Positions 1-8,904 are shown, counted from the stretch's first letter. The stretch is 64,000 bases of DNA from Pseudovibrio ascidiaceicola (GCF_900114245.1 NZ_FOSK01000009.1:62001-126000); one strand, 5' to 3'. The notes: generated from the sequence alone by a model not told the origin. Translations and numbers: made by a program.

Positions 1-535
1 ACTTGATGAAGTGGAAGAAGCAACGGCGCAAAAATGCGTCTGGAAGATCTTTCTCATTGTTTGAGGTGATGATCACGATCGGGCGCTGTTTCGCTTTGAT
101 AGTCTCACCAGTCTCGTAAACAAAGAATTCCATACGATCCAGTTCCTGAAGCAGATCGTTCGGGAACTCAATGTCGGCTTTATCAATCTCATCAATCAGT
201 AGAACCGGACGTTCATTCATTTCAAAAGCGGTCCAGAGCTTGCCTTTGCGAATGTAATTGCGAATGTCTTTTACGCGCTCATCGCCAAGCTGACTGTCGC
301 GAAGGCGAGATACGGCGTCATATTCGTAAAGGCCTTGCTGCGCTTTTGTGGTCGATTTAACGTTCCACTCAAGGAATGGGACGCCTAAACTCTGAGCGAT
401 TTCCTGCGCTAGGACAGTTTTGCCGGTTCCGGGTTCGCCTTTTACAAGCAGGGGGCGCTCAAGGGTAATAGCTGCGTTGACTGCGATCCGAAGATCTTCT
501 GTGGCAACGTATTGGGAGGTCCCTTGAAATTTCAT
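1..535 (-). CDS. MoxR-family AAA ATPase (5' part only)
   Basis: This is the first 178 codons of a gene that runs off the left edge. The protein starts MKFQGTSQYVATEDL and has a Walker A motif GEPGTGKT at residues 33-40, a Walker B motif LLIDEID, and a sensor-1-like stretch IVIITSNNEKDLPDAFLRR, the layout of MoxR-type AAA+ ATPases. Members of the family act as ATP-driven chaperones, often together with a VWA-domain protein encoded next door. That partner would lie outside the window. The gene diverges from flgE and its start faces the flgE promoter. Nothing visible ties it to the flagellum. Confidence 0.88.
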   Translation of the reverse strand, partial: MKFQGTSQYVATEDLRIAVNAAITLERPLLVKGEPGTGKTVLAQEIAQSLGVPFLEWNVKSTTKAQQGLYEYDAVSRLRDSQLGDERVKDIRNYIRKGKLWTAFEMNERPVLLIDEIDKADIEFPNDLLQELDRMEFFVYETGETIKAKQRPIVIITSNNEKDLPDAFLRRCFFHFIK

Positions 536-728
536 CGCTAAATCCTGCTTGAGTATCGTGATTTGGCGAAAACACTAATCTCTCGATAGGCAATGGGCAA
601 TCCCTGCAGTGTTGCGTCATTGGGCTTATCTAGTGGTTTCGATCTCTGCTCGGTTTCTTTTACCTCTCTGGGAATTATGTGCCGGGTAAGGCGAGTTATT
701 TGCCGGGCTCGGGCAGAAAATCCTATGT

Positions 729-743
729 TTAACAATAAGTTAA
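729..743. promoter_or_regulatory. CtrA-like box upstream of flgE
   Basis: The sequence is TTAA-CAATAAG-TTAA, an exact match to the TTAA-N7-TTAA form bound by alphaproteobacterial CtrA. It sits 46 bases before the -24 element of the flgE sigma-54 promoter. The surrounding DNA is AT-rich, so a chance match is possible. Confidence 0.4.
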
Positions 744-788
744 AATTGTAAATTATTGAAATGGTTGAGTAAATTGAGTTTTTTAGTT

Positions 789-804
789 TGGCACGTAAGT
801 TGCT
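789..804 (+). promoter_or_regulatory. Sigma-54 promoter of flgE-flgK-flgL
   Basis: The sequence TGGCAC-GTAAG-TTGCT matches the sigma-54 (RpoN) consensus TGGCAC-N5-TTGC at every conserved position. The spacing from the -24 GG to the -12 GC is exactly ten bases. The predicted start of transcription is near 815, giving a leader of about 45 bases before the flgE ATG at 861. Confidence 0.87.
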
Positions 805-860
805 TCTAGTGATCAAAGATCTGCGCAAGCATGAGCGAATTTGAATTCTAGGTGGGCTCG

Positions 861-2555
861 ATGAGTATTTATGGTGCTATCAACTCTGCAACGACTGGTC
901 TGGACGCGCAGTCCAAGGCGTTGGAGAATATTTCCGGTAACGTGGCGAACTCCTCGACCACTGGTTACAAGCGGCTGGACACAAGTTTTTCTGATCTCGT
1001 TTCCAGTACTGGTAGCCGACAGGCTGAGCAAGTTTCAGGTACCGTGATCGCAACTTCGCGAGCCACCAACTATCTATCTGGTGATATCACGTCTGCTGAC
1101 CGCAATACCTATATGGCGATCAATGGGCCAGGGTATTTTCTGGTAACCAATAGAGATGGCCTAAACCAAGAGACACCTGAGAGCTACTATACGCGTGCTG
1201 GTGATTTTGAGTTGGATACGGAGCGTAATCTAGTTAACTCTGCTGGCTACTTTTTGCAGGGCTATCCGATTAATCCAGCGACGGGTGCCGTGAGTGATCG
1301 TGCAGTACCAATTCAGGTGTCTGATGCTCCGATGCCGGCGCAACCATCTACGCAGATTAATTATCAAGCAAACCTACCATCCAAGCCGACAACTGCGAAT
1401 TATCAAAAGACGGATGGTGCAGTAAACTCGCAGTATGTTGATTTGAGCGTGTTCTCCAGTCCTGACCCACAATCAACACTTGCTTTGAATGATGATGGTT
1501 CCCCTACCGCAACATTGCTGACGGCAGAAAGTAAGTTGTTGCCATCAAACCAGTTTAAACCTGATAGTGTGTTGACATTGAAGGTGGGACAGCATGATCC
1601 TGAAGTGTTTGATATTGACGCCAATACAACGGTTCAGGATCTACTTGATAAGTTGAATGGGATGCACGGAGTGACAGCCCAGATCAATTCAAGTGGTGAG
1701 ATTGAAATTTCATCCTTCGAGACCTTAACGATTGATCAGGCTGGAACAATGCCTTCTTCAGGTAGTCAGCTAGATATGGACTTTGCTCCGCAGCCTCTCG
1801 CCACAACTGGTACATATGATCCGAATGTTGTTACCGGTGACAAGGCAGATGATTTTATTCAATCCTCTGTCGCAGGTGGGCAGGAAACTGTTTACGATGA
1901 AAATGGTACACCGGTAAATGTCGAGTTGCGCTGGGCTCTCAATGCAGAGAATAAATGGTCGCTTTTCTACAACACGAATACCAAGGCAACTGGCGATGAA
2001 GTGGCGTGGAAAAAGGTCAGTGACATGTCATTTGATGCCGCTGGTCGTTTAACGTCACCTGCTTCTGGCTTGGTTGATATTCCCGACCTTGAAGTCAATG
2101 GCGTTGGTATGGGCGACATTACTTTCAAATTCGGTCTCAATGACTTGACGCAGTACGAAGATGTGATTGGTGGTGCGTCCAACATTGGTACGTCGCAAGA
2201 TGGATTCCCGTCAGGGAAGCTGCAAGATGTGTCTGTTGATGCGGAAGGCAATGTGATCGGGAAGTATTCCAACGATAAGTCCCAGAAACTCTTTAAAATT
2301 CCGATTGCAACTTTTGCTGCTGAGCAAGAGCTTCAGCGTGTTGATGGTGCTGCGTTTTCCGAGACCTCTACTTCTGGTGAACCAGATTTCAGGAACGGAG
2401 GTACGATCCGAGCGAAAGCGCTAGAGAGCTCGAATGCTGACATTGCCAAGGAGTTCTCGAAGTTGATCATCACTCAACAGGCCTACTCGGCGAACTCGAA
2501 AGTCTTGTCGACAGCAAACCAAATGCTGGATTCAGTTCTTAATATCGTTCGATAA
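861..2555 (+). CDS. flgE: Flagellar hook protein FlgE
   Basis: FlgE (564 residues) polymerises on the rod into the hook, the universal joint of the flagellum. The N-terminus MSIYGAINSATTGLDAQ with the rod/hook motif (NVANSSTTGYKR) and the C-terminal SANSKVLSTANQMLDSVLN form the coiled core shared by axial proteins. The middle contains an IN-like beta module (about residues 230-295). The ATG at 861 is chosen over a GTG nine bases earlier because AGGTGG at 850-855 is an ideal ribosome binding site for it and overlaps the GTG. It is the first gene of flgE-flgK-flgL and is preceded by a sigma-54 promoter. Confidence 0.95.
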   Translation: MSIYGAINSATTGLDAQSKALENISGNVANSSTTGYKRLDTSFSDLVSSTGSRQAEQVSGTVIATSRATNYLSGDITSADRNTYMAINGPGYFLVTNRDGLNQETPESYYTRAGDFELDTERNLVNSAGYFLQGYPINPATGAVSDRAVPIQVSDAPMPAQPSTQINYQANLPSKPTTANYQKTDGAVNSQYVDLSVFSSPDPQSTLALNDDGSPTATLLTAESKLLPSNQFKPDSVLTLKVGQHDPEVFDIDANTTVQDLLDKLNGMHGVTAQINSSGEIEISSFETLTIDQAGTMPSSGSQLDMDFAPQPLATTGTYDPNVVTGDKADDFIQSSVAGGQETVYDENGTPVNVELRWALNAENKWSLFYNTNTKATGDEVAWKKVSDMSFDAAGRLTSPASGLVDIPDLEVNGVGMGDITFKFGLNDLTQYEDVIGGASNIGTSQDGFPSGKLQDVSVDAEGNVIGKYSNDKSQKLFKIPIATFAAEQELQRVDGAAFSETSTSGEPDFRNGGTIRAKALESSNADIAKEFSKLIITQQAYSANSKVLSTANQMLDSVLNIVR

Positions 2556-2566
2556 ATTGGTGTTGG

Positions 2567-2584
2567 GGTAGGCTATTGCCTACC
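2567..2584 (+). other. Hairpin between flgE and flgK
   Basis: A perfect 7-bp inverted repeat GGTAGGC-TATT-GCCTACC lies 25 bases before the flgK start. No T-tract follows, so it is unlikely to be a full terminator. It may protect the 3' end of the hook message or lower flgK expression relative to flgE. The same bases also contain a GG-N10-GC spacing, but the -24 half (GGGGTA) is poor as a sigma-54 element. Confidence 0.5.
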
Positions 2585-2608
2585 TCGTTGCCTTAGGGAG
2601 TATAGGGT

Positions 2609-4453
2609 ATGGGTCTCGGAGCAGCTTTGAATGCGGCTATGTCGGGATTGTCGCTTACGAAGGCGCAGCTTGCGGTTACATCGAGGAATGTCGCCAACGC
2701 GAATGTAGATGGTTATACGCTTAAGACAATCGTGGGCACAGAAGTTCACAATACGTCGACGTCATCATCTTCCGTTCTGACCAATCAAGTTCAACGACAA
2801 GTTAATACCCAACTCCAGTCTGCTTATTGGGAAAGCCTGAGTGATACGGCTTATGCTACTCAATACAACGAATATATCACGCAGCTTGATCAGATGTTTG
2901 GGAAGGTTGGAGATCCCAGCTCAATTCCGAGTTTGATGAACAACTTCACAAATGCGCTGACATCGTTAGCGACAGATCCCAGCTCTCAAAGCGCGCAGGA
3001 AGTGGCTGTAAATGCAGCTGAAGAGCTTTCCAGAAGCATCAATAATTCAGCCAAGCAAGTGCAGGAAATGCGCCGCGATGCTGATGCTGGAATTGCTGAT
3101 GAAGTAACGCAGGTCAATTCCATCCTCAAAGAAATTGAGAGTCTGGAAGACACCATTGTTGTTGAGCGTTCTGCAGGTCGGGAAACGGTCCATTTGCATG
3201 ATCAGATGGACCGGCAACTGGAAGCTTTGACTGAAAAGATGGATGTTGAAATCAAGCAGGACAACGATGGCTTGCTACGCATATCAACTAAATCCGGAAC
3301 CACGTTATACAACGATCGCGCATCAGAGTTACAGTTTACTCCGCGCCCTACGCTTGGCGTCGGTGTTGAAGGTAATCCGATTGAAGTAAAGTCGCAGTCT
3401 GGCGCTGTTATGGAGCTTTCAACATTTGACCTGAAGAGCGGTAGTATGGGTGCGCTCGTGGAGCTGCGGGATAATACCCTTCCAGAGACGCAGGCGCGTT
3501 TGGATGAGCTTGCAAGTCAGATGGCGCTGTCTTTGTCGCAGCAGACGTCTGAAGGTGTTGCCGCTGATGATGGTGGGGCACCACCCGCAGCAACGGGTTT
3601 GAGCGTTGATACGTCCAAACTGCAATCTTCTGGCGATACGATTGAGCTTGAGTTTGATGTTAACGGAGAAAGTCGGAAGGTCACTTTCGTTGCTGTGACT
3701 GACCCAAGTTTGCTTCCGCTTTCTTCGGATGTAACTGCAGACTCCAATGACATTGTGCATGGTATTGTAATTCCGGCAACTTCGACTGCACTGGAAAGTC
3801 AGATTTCCAGTGCTCTGGGTGCTGGGTTTGATGTTTCCGTTGATGCTGCTGGTGAGTTGAAAGTTCTGTCTCCGACCAGCCCAGGGACTATTGAGATTAC
3901 TGGTCTTACAGCGAAAAATACGCGGACTGTTACCGCTGCTGATGGTGCTGAGATCCCGCTTTTTGTAGACACTAAGGGAGACGGCGGACCTTATACTGGA
4001 GCGCTGGAAGATGGTGGTCAGAAGACCGGCTTTGCGCAACGGATGACTGTCAACAAAGCTATTGTTGATGATCCAAGCCTTTTAGCGGGTGAGCCAGACA
4101 AGCAGAGCTCCGAGCGTGCAAACCTCCTGAAAAGTCGACTGACTGAGACCGAATATACGTATGCGCCTAGCTCGGGGATCGGAGCGAAGAATGCTCCATA
4201 TGTTGGGACGATCTCTGACTTTGGCATTGAGACTGTGGTCAAGCAAAGTCAGATTGCGAGTGCGGCAACGTCAGCTGCGAGTAATTCAAAAGCAGTCACG
4301 AGCATTGCTAAGAACGCTTATGAAAACAGTTATAAGGTCGACGTAGATGAAGAGCTCGTTAAGCTGACTGAATTACAGAATGCTTATGCTGCGAACGCTC
4401 GTGTCTTATCTGCTATCGATGAAATGTATGATACACTTTTTAGAATCGCATGA
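2609..4453 (+). CDS. flgK: Flagellar hook-associated protein 1, FlgK
   Basis: FlgK (614 residues) is the first of the two junction proteins between hook and filament. The N-terminus has the axial-protein motif SRNVANANVDGYTLK, and the C-terminus ELVKLTELQNAYAANARVLSAIDEMYDTLFRIA is the typical HAP1 end. The middle (about residues 335-435) carries a beta insert with a GDTIELEFDVNG strand and an SVDAAGELKVLS strand, similar to inserts in FlgE, FlgL and the flagellin here. The gene follows flgE by 53 bases and precedes flgL by 27, so it is very probably co-transcribed from the flgE sigma-54 promoter. Confidence 0.94.
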   Translation: MGLGAALNAAMSGLSLTKAQLAVTSRNVANANVDGYTLKTIVGTEVHNTSTSSSSVLTNQVQRQVNTQLQSAYWESLSDTAYATQYNEYITQLDQMFGKVGDPSSIPSLMNNFTNALTSLATDPSSQSAQEVAVNAAEELSRSINNSAKQVQEMRRDADAGIADEVTQVNSILKEIESLEDTIVVERSAGRETVHLHDQMDRQLEALTEKMDVEIKQDNDGLLRISTKSGTTLYNDRASELQFTPRPTLGVGVEGNPIEVKSQSGAVMELSTFDLKSGSMGALVELRDNTLPETQARLDELASQMALSLSQQTSEGVAADDGGAPPAATGLSVDTSKLQSSGDTIELEFDVNGESRKVTFVAVTDPSLLPLSSDVTADSNDIVHGIVIPATSTALESQISSALGAGFDVSVDAAGELKVLSPTSPGTIEITGLTAKNTRTVTAADGAEIPLFVDTKGDGGPYTGALEDGGQKTGFAQRMTVNKAIVDDPSLLAGEPDKQSSERANLLKSRLTETEYTYAPSSGIGAKNAPYVGTISDFGIETVVKQSQIASAATSAASNSKAVTSIAKNAYENSYKVDVDEELVKLTELQNAYAANARVLSAIDEMYDTLFRIA

Positions 4454-4480
4454 TGCTGCTTTAGGAATTGAGTTATTCAA

Positions 4481-6040
4481 ATGAATACAATCGGTTATTC
4501 TAAATCTCATAGCTATATGCTTGATCTCCTTATGCAGCAAAAGACGCAGCTGGAGAATAAGTCTATTCAGCTGACTTCTGGACTGAAGTCGCAAACCTAT
4601 GGTGGCATTAGCTCAGATTCTCGCATGGCTTTGGAGCTGCGCCGTGAGATTTCGAATATTGAGGTTTATGAAGACTCTAATGCGATTGCGAGTATCCAGC
4701 TCGACTTAATGGGTAAGTCTCTTGAGCATATGGAGAAAATGCGCTCTGAAAGTGTGAGTGCAATTGATGAGAACAACTACACGCTGACTACCGACGGTCA
4801 GACGACCAGTCAGCAAGCGACCGAGATTATGCTGCATGAGACCATCTCACAGCTGAATTCTGAAGTGAATGGATACTATCTGTTTGGTGGCAAGGACGCG
4901 ACTGAGCCACCCGTTGCCTCACTTGATGCCATAATGGACGGGCAGGGCGGTAAGCTTGGGCTTAAGGAGCTCATGAAGCGTTATGAGAATGCTCATGTTG
5001 GTGCATCTGAAAATGGCCGCATCGAGTCGAGCGTAACGAGCCCACTCGGTGTTCCTACTCTGACTCTTCAACAAGACAATGTTGAGGGATTTGGTTTTGA
5101 GATTACTTCTGTTTCTGCATCCTCTGCTGATGTTGCAGCAACGGTTACTCCTGAAGATTTGACGGATCCGCTTAATCCTGAAGGGAAAAAGGGAGCCTTT
5201 GCGTTCAATGACACCCCGGCGGTTGGGGATACCATTGAGGTTGAGCTGGAGCTTCCTGATGGAAGTAAATCCATTGTTAAGCTGACTGCAACGGATGATC
5301 CTGATGCAGGTGAAGGAACGTTTTTGATTGGGACGGGCGCTAATCCTACTCTGGAAAGTGCCCAGAATGCCCAGGCGGCTTTTGATAAGGCGATTGGTGA
5401 TATTGCCAAGACTGAGCTTCGTGCGGTTGCTGATGTTCAGGCTGGTGAGGAGTTTTTTGGCAATCACGGACGTACTGATCCGGCGGCGAAGGTGCCGAAA
5501 GCCGATGGTTCTGGTTATGAGACCGCACCAGATCTTCTGGTTGATTGGTATACCGGTACCGAGAACTCTGATGATCCGCGCTCAGACAAGGTTGTTCAGA
5601 TTGATGACAATGTGCGCGTGGAATATGGTGCACGCGCTAATGAGTCTGCGTTTTCTGAGCAGTTGCAGAACCTAGCTGTGTTTGTGGCAGCAGACTTTAC
5701 AGCAGAGATACCAGATGATGCTGGGAGTGAGGCTGTTGCGAAATCGTATTATGCTTCGTTAGCGCAGAAGAGTGATGATGCGCTTTCTTTTGCTGGTGAC
5801 CGAAATTCAGGCATTCAAAGTGTTGCCTCTGAGATGTCGGTGGTGAACACAACTGTGAAACGCACTGCTGAGAGGCAAAAGCAAGCGTCTCTGACCTATC
5901 ATAACACGCTGACTTCGCTTGAAAATGTTGACAAAACAGAAGTTGGTACTGAGATAGCCGTGCTAAAAACAGATTTAGATGCCTCGTTTCAGGCAACGTC
6001 TATACTGTTAAATCTAACAATTACTGACTTCTTGAGATAA
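4481..6040 (+). CDS. flgL: Flagellar hook-associated protein 3, FlgL
   Basis: FlgL (519 residues) is the second junction protein, placed between FlgK and the filament. The N-terminus (HSYMLDLLMQQKTQLENKS, then LTSGLKSQ) is flagellin-like, and the C-terminal helix contains TALENVDKTEVG-like spacing followed by LLNLTITDFLR. It is much longer than the roughly 300 residues common in enterobacteria. The extra length is a central beta-rich insertion (about residues 190-310) with the strand GDTIEVELELPDGSKS. It is the last gene of flgE-flgK-flgL, and its stop codon lies inside the bidirectional terminator shared with flaF. Confidence 0.92.
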   Translation: MNTIGYSKSHSYMLDLLMQQKTQLENKSIQLTSGLKSQTYGGISSDSRMALELRREISNIEVYEDSNAIASIQLDLMGKSLEHMEKMRSESVSAIDENNYTLTTDGQTTSQQATEIMLHETISQLNSEVNGYYLFGGKDATEPPVASLDAIMDGQGGKLGLKELMKRYENAHVGASENGRIESSVTSPLGVPTLTLQQDNVEGFGFEITSVSASSADVAATVTPEDLTDPLNPEGKKGAFAFNDTPAVGDTIEVELELPDGSKSIVKLTATDDPDAGEGTFLIGTGANPTLESAQNAQAAFDKAIGDIAKTELRAVADVQAGEEFFGNHGRTDPAAKVPKADGSGYETAPDLLVDWYTGTENSDDPRSDKVVQIDDNVRVEYGARANESAFSEQLQNLAVFVAADFTAEIPDDAGSEAVAKSYYASLAQKSDDALSFAGDRNSGIQSVASEMSVVNTTVKRTAERQKQASLTYHNTLTSLENVDKTEVGTEIAVLKTDLDASFQATSILLNLTITDFLR

Positions 6041-6075
6041 CAAAAAGCCTCCGTAAATCGGAGGCTTTTTGTTAT
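6037..6075. terminator. Bidirectional terminator between flgL and flaF
   Basis: This is a perfect 17-bp inverted repeat (arms 6037-6053 and 6059-6075) with loop TAAAT. The arm ends in CTTTTTGTTAT, giving a T-rich tract on both strands. The stem contains the flgL stop codon and abuts the flaF stop codon, so one structure ends both convergent transcripts. Confidence 0.93.
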
Positions 6076-6461
6076 TATACGTTTGCCTTTTGGCCTCTTA
6101 ATCCAGATGCTAGAGACTTGTTGATGTTGATCATTGTCTCTAATGCTTCTGGTTCCGCGCCACCCATCATTTCCATGGTTCTGTTGAACATAAACAGAGC
6201 CAGATTTGCGATGTTATTCTGAAGATCCAGAGGCAGCTCGCTGTACTCTGCGGTGGCTTCGGTTACAAAAATTGTCCAAAGTGTGCGATTGAATATGAGT
6301 GTTTCATTCCGTTCTTCGCGTGAAACTGTATCCCACTCACGTTGCAGCACAGAAAGGCGTGCTGCTGCTTTCATCAGGGCTTCAGCTTCCAGAGTCCTCG
6401 GATCCGCTGAGGCCGAGGTGTTTGCGGACTGCTGATATGCCTGAGTTGCTTGTTGATACAT
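6075..6461 (-). CDS. flaF: Flagellar biosynthesis regulator FlaF
   Basis: FlaF (128 residues) is a small alphaproteobacterial protein needed for flagellin synthesis or secretion, acting together with FlbT. The N-terminus MYQQATQAYQQ and the segment NRTLWTIFVTEATAEYSELPLDLQNNIANLALFM are characteristic of the family. The ATG at 6461 is preceded by AAAGGA. The gene starts 80 bases before the end of flbT, so the two coding regions overlap in different frames and are probably translated in a coupled way. Confidence 0.93.
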   Translation of the reverse strand: MYQQATQAYQQSANTSASADPRTLEAEALMKAAARLSVLQREWDTVSREERNETLIFNRTLWTIFVTEATAEYSELPLDLQNNIANLALFMFNRTMEMMGGAEPEALETMININKSLASGLRGQKANV

Positions 6462-6837
6462 GACTTATCAAAGTCCTTTCATATTCAATCAATTTCTTGG
6501 CGAGCTTCAGGGCGCGATAGAGCTCTTCCTGCAATATTGCTTGGCTAATATCACTGATAAGGTCGCGTGTGCTTGGTGCGGCCTGCAAGATCTTTCCGAT
6601 CACGTCGAAATACTCTTTCTGTGTAACCGTGATATCTTGCTTTAAATACATGACCTGCACTGCAAGATAGACCTGCTGTGCCATGGTGCTGGCGTCTTCC
6701 GGCAGAAGGATATCCTTCTCTCGGAGAATAGGCGCATCTCCTTGGATGAAAAATCGTGCACGTTGCTTATCGTTAGTGATAAGTGTCTCACCAACAATCA
6801 ACTTTTCTCCGGGTTTTAATTCGACCTTCAGTGCCAT
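6382..6837 (-). CDS. flbT: Flagellin synthesis repressor FlbT
   Basis: FlbT (151 residues) is an alphaproteobacterial RNA-level regulator. In Caulobacter it binds the 5' leader of flagellin mRNA and limits translation until the hook is complete. The sequence begins MALKVELKPGEKLIVGE and contains VYLAVQVMYLK and FDVIGKILQAAPSTRDLI, all typical of the family. The gene lies directly upstream of and divergent from the flagellin gene, its expected target. The last 26 codons are also read in another frame as the start of flaF. Confidence 0.94.
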   Translation of the reverse strand: MALKVELKPGEKLIVGETLITNDKQRARFFIQGDAPILREKDILLPEDASTMAQQVYLAVQVMYLKQDITVTQKEYFDVIGKILQAAPSTRDLISDISQAILQEELYRALKLAKKLIEYERTLISHVSTSNSGISAVRKHLGLSGSEDSGS

Positions 6838-7284
6838 GCAGCCTCCTTCAAAGCACTCTTAACTATGATGGCAACCAAAAGGTTAATCTAGTTAAATCTT
6901 ACGAGTTATTCAGCGATTTATTTCTAATTTTGCTTAAGTTTAGAGCTCTTCTGAATTGAATATGTAGAGTCGCCAATTGATACATGGCAGCTTAAGCCAT
7001 TGGGTGGGCTGTGAAGGTAGAAATAGGCGAAAATATGCACAGACAATATTACGTAGGTGTCTAGCTGCCGTTGTTGAGTAAGTTTTTGACTTAATTATAT
7101 AAAATTGAATTTATTCGCGAGCTGATGAGTGTGGTTGCTGCAATCCCTGATTTATTAAGCGCTTGTTAACACGTTCCCTCTTTACTCGCAGGACGGGTAA
7201 TTGTACCCAACTAAAACTCAGTAATTATTTGCTGCGTTTGTGACCCAGGAAGGGTCATTCATTATCCTAGAAGGGACATATAAA
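6838..7284. other. Long leader/intergenic region between flbT and flagellin
   Basis: These 447 bases have no convincing gene. There is no TGGCAC-N5-TTGC match on either strand, unlike the flgE, flgF and flgI promoters. Just before the flagellin start lie two small inverted repeats: GGGTA-ATTG-TACCC (7195-7208) and TGACCC-AGGAA-GGGTCA (7241-7257), described separately. The promoters for flbT and the flagellin must lie here, but I cannot place them. Confidence 0.5.
7241..7257 (+). promoter_or_regulatory. Hairpin in the flagellin mRNA leader
   Basis: The inverted repeat TGACCC-AGGAA-GGGTCA would fold into a 6-bp stem showing an AGGA loop, ending 27 bases before the flagellin ATG. The real ribosome binding site AAGGGAC (7271-7277) follows, and TCCT at 7265-7268 could pair with the loop. 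FlbT regulates flagellin mRNA through its leader in Caulobacter, so this is a candidate target. That link is inference. Confidence 0.4.
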
Positions 7285-8904
7285 ATGGCTGATATTACAC
7301 TCACCGCTGCGGTTCGCTCAAACCTGAGCACGCTCCAGAGCACCGCATCTTTGATCAGTGATACCCAAGAGCGCCTTGCAACCGGCAAGAAAGTTAATTC
7401 CGCTCTAGATAACCCGAATTCCTTTTTTACCGCTTCCTCTCTAAATTCCCGTGCATCTGACTTGAACAACCTTCAAGACGATATCGGACAGTCTGTTTCT
7501 ACACTTGAGGCTGCCGACAAAGGTATTCAGGGTATTGATAAGCTTCTGGATGCGGCGAAAGGTAAGGCTAACCAAGCGCTGCAATCTAAAGATGCTGATA
7601 CACGCGCAAAGTATGCGTCTGAGTTCAACGAATTGCGTACTCAGATTGAAGATATTGCTAAAGATTCTGGCTATAAAGGTAAGAACCTGCTGGGTGGCGA
7701 CGGTAACGATTTGCTTGTAAAGTTCAATGAAGATGGTTCGTCTAAATTGAACATTGGGGCAGTTGATTACACTGATCTTGATTCAGAAGATGCTGCATTT
7801 AAGTTGGAAGGTATCTCGACAACCGTTGGAGAAGTCGAAGCTCGGGACTTAAAGCAAGCATTTACGCTCGGCGAAGTAGGGCAGATTCCGGGACAGAGCG
7901 GTTCAGCGACAACTACTGGCTTGACAGATGCGGCTGGTACGCCGGCCCCAATTGATGGCGATGAAACCGTTGGTGGTACTGGCGCAACTGGTTTTACCGG
8001 TATTGCGACTGGTGATGTCATTAAGGTCAAAGATGCTGACGGCAACTATCTGAAGGATGCTGATGGTAACGATGTTTCCTTTACAACATTGGGTAGTAAT
8101 ACCTTACAGCAAGTTGGGGATGGTATCGCGCAGGCCTTGAGAGATGCTGGAGAAGAAAATGCTTCTGCAAGTATTTCTGTAGATGGTCAGTTGACGTTGT
8201 CCGGTCTGAAAAACTCTGTTGAACTCGAGCACGAAACATCTGCTGGTACCGGTGGTCAAGCTCTTGATACGCTTGAGATCAGAGGTACTTACGACATCAA
8301 AGATACCAAGCTGTCTGATCTTGGTGCGTTTGAGGACGGTGACAGAATCTCATTCAAATACGGTGATAATGCTCGTCAGTATTTTGATGTTACAGATTCT
8401 AACACTGTCGAAGATTTGCGAGCGGCAATTGAAACTGCAGATGGTGTTGCGACTGAAGTTAATGCATCTTTCAAAGACGGACAGCTGATTCTTGATGTTG
8501 GTAAACAAGATCTCACTTTTGGCTTTGATGGAGCTGGAAGTGGCGGTGAGTTTGCTGATGCTGCGAAAAACGTAGTCGGCAAAGACCTTGATTCAGTTGC
8601 TGGTCGCGGTTGGGGTTCCGATGAGTTGATTGAAGAATCTCTCGATCAAATCCGTCAGGCTCAGCTGGACCTACGTGCTCAGGCTTCTACCTTTGGTACG
8701 AACCTGTCTGTTGTAACCAACCGTCAGGACTTCACTGCTGATCTGATCAGCACTCTGGAAGTTGGTGCTGGTAAGTTGACGCTGGCTGATTCCAACCTGG
8801 AAGGTGCAAACCTTGCAGCTCTGAACACTCAGAACTCCATTGCTACTTCTACTCTGTCTCTGGCAACTCAGGCTGGTCAGTCTGTGCTGCAGCTTATCCG
8901 ATAA
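7285..8904 (+). CDS. Flagellin
   Basis: Flagellin (539 residues) is the subunit of the filament. The N-terminal D0/D1 core contains TQERLATGKKVNSALDNP, and the C-terminal core ends SLATQAGQSVLQLIR. The central domain (about residues 190-440) holds two beta modules with GD-start strands (GDVIKVKDADG and GDRISFKYGDN). The ATG at 7285 is used because AAGGGAC lies eight bases upstream and MADITLTAAV is a normal flagellin start; an upstream in-frame GTG would fall inside the leader hairpin. It is a single-gene unit with its own terminator, facing flbT-flaF. Confidence 0.95.
   Translation: MADITLTAAVRSNLSTLQSTASLISDTQERLATGKKVNSALDNPNSFFTASSLNSRASDLNNLQDDIGQSVSTLEAADKGIQGIDKLLDAAKGKANQALQSKDADTRAKYASEFNELRTQIEDIAKDSGYKGKNLLGGDGNDLLVKFNEDGSSKLNIGAVDYTDLDSEDAAFKLEGISTTVGEVEARDLKQAFTLGEVGQIPGQSGSATTTGLTDAAGTPAPIDGDETVGGTGATGFTGIATGDVIKVKDADGNYLKDADGNDVSFTTLGSNTLQQVGDGIAQALRDAGEENASASISVDGQLTLSGLKNSVELEHETSAGTGGQALDTLEIRGTYDIKDTKLSDLGAFEDGDRISFKYGDNARQYFDVTDSNTVEDLRAAIETADGVATEVNASFKDGQLILDVGKQDLTFGFDGAGSGGEFADAAKNVVGKDLDSVAGRGWGSDELIEESLDQIRQAQLDLRAQASTFGTNLSVVTNRQDFTADLISTLEVGAGKLTLADSNLEGANLAALNTQNSIATSTLSLATQAGQSVLQLIR

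Larger units (their letters stand above)
536..860. other. Intergenic promoter region between moxR and flgE
   Basis: This divergent spacer has no convincing gene. It carries a sigma-54 promoter (789-804) and a CtrA-like TTAA-N7-TTAA box (729-743), both described separately. The part from about 720 to 790 is very AT-rich, which would suit DNA bending between a distant enhancer and the promoter. Confidence 0.7.

Noticed and set aside
538-828. A 96-codon minus-strand frame
   Set aside because: It covers the flgE sigma-54 promoter and AT-rich spacer, with no ribosome binding site or family features.
7000-7090. Sigma-54-like sequences upstream of the flagellin gene
   Set aside because: Candidate GG...GC pairs have a spacing of nine bases instead of ten and poor -24 elements. 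No TGGCAC is present, so no promoter is called.
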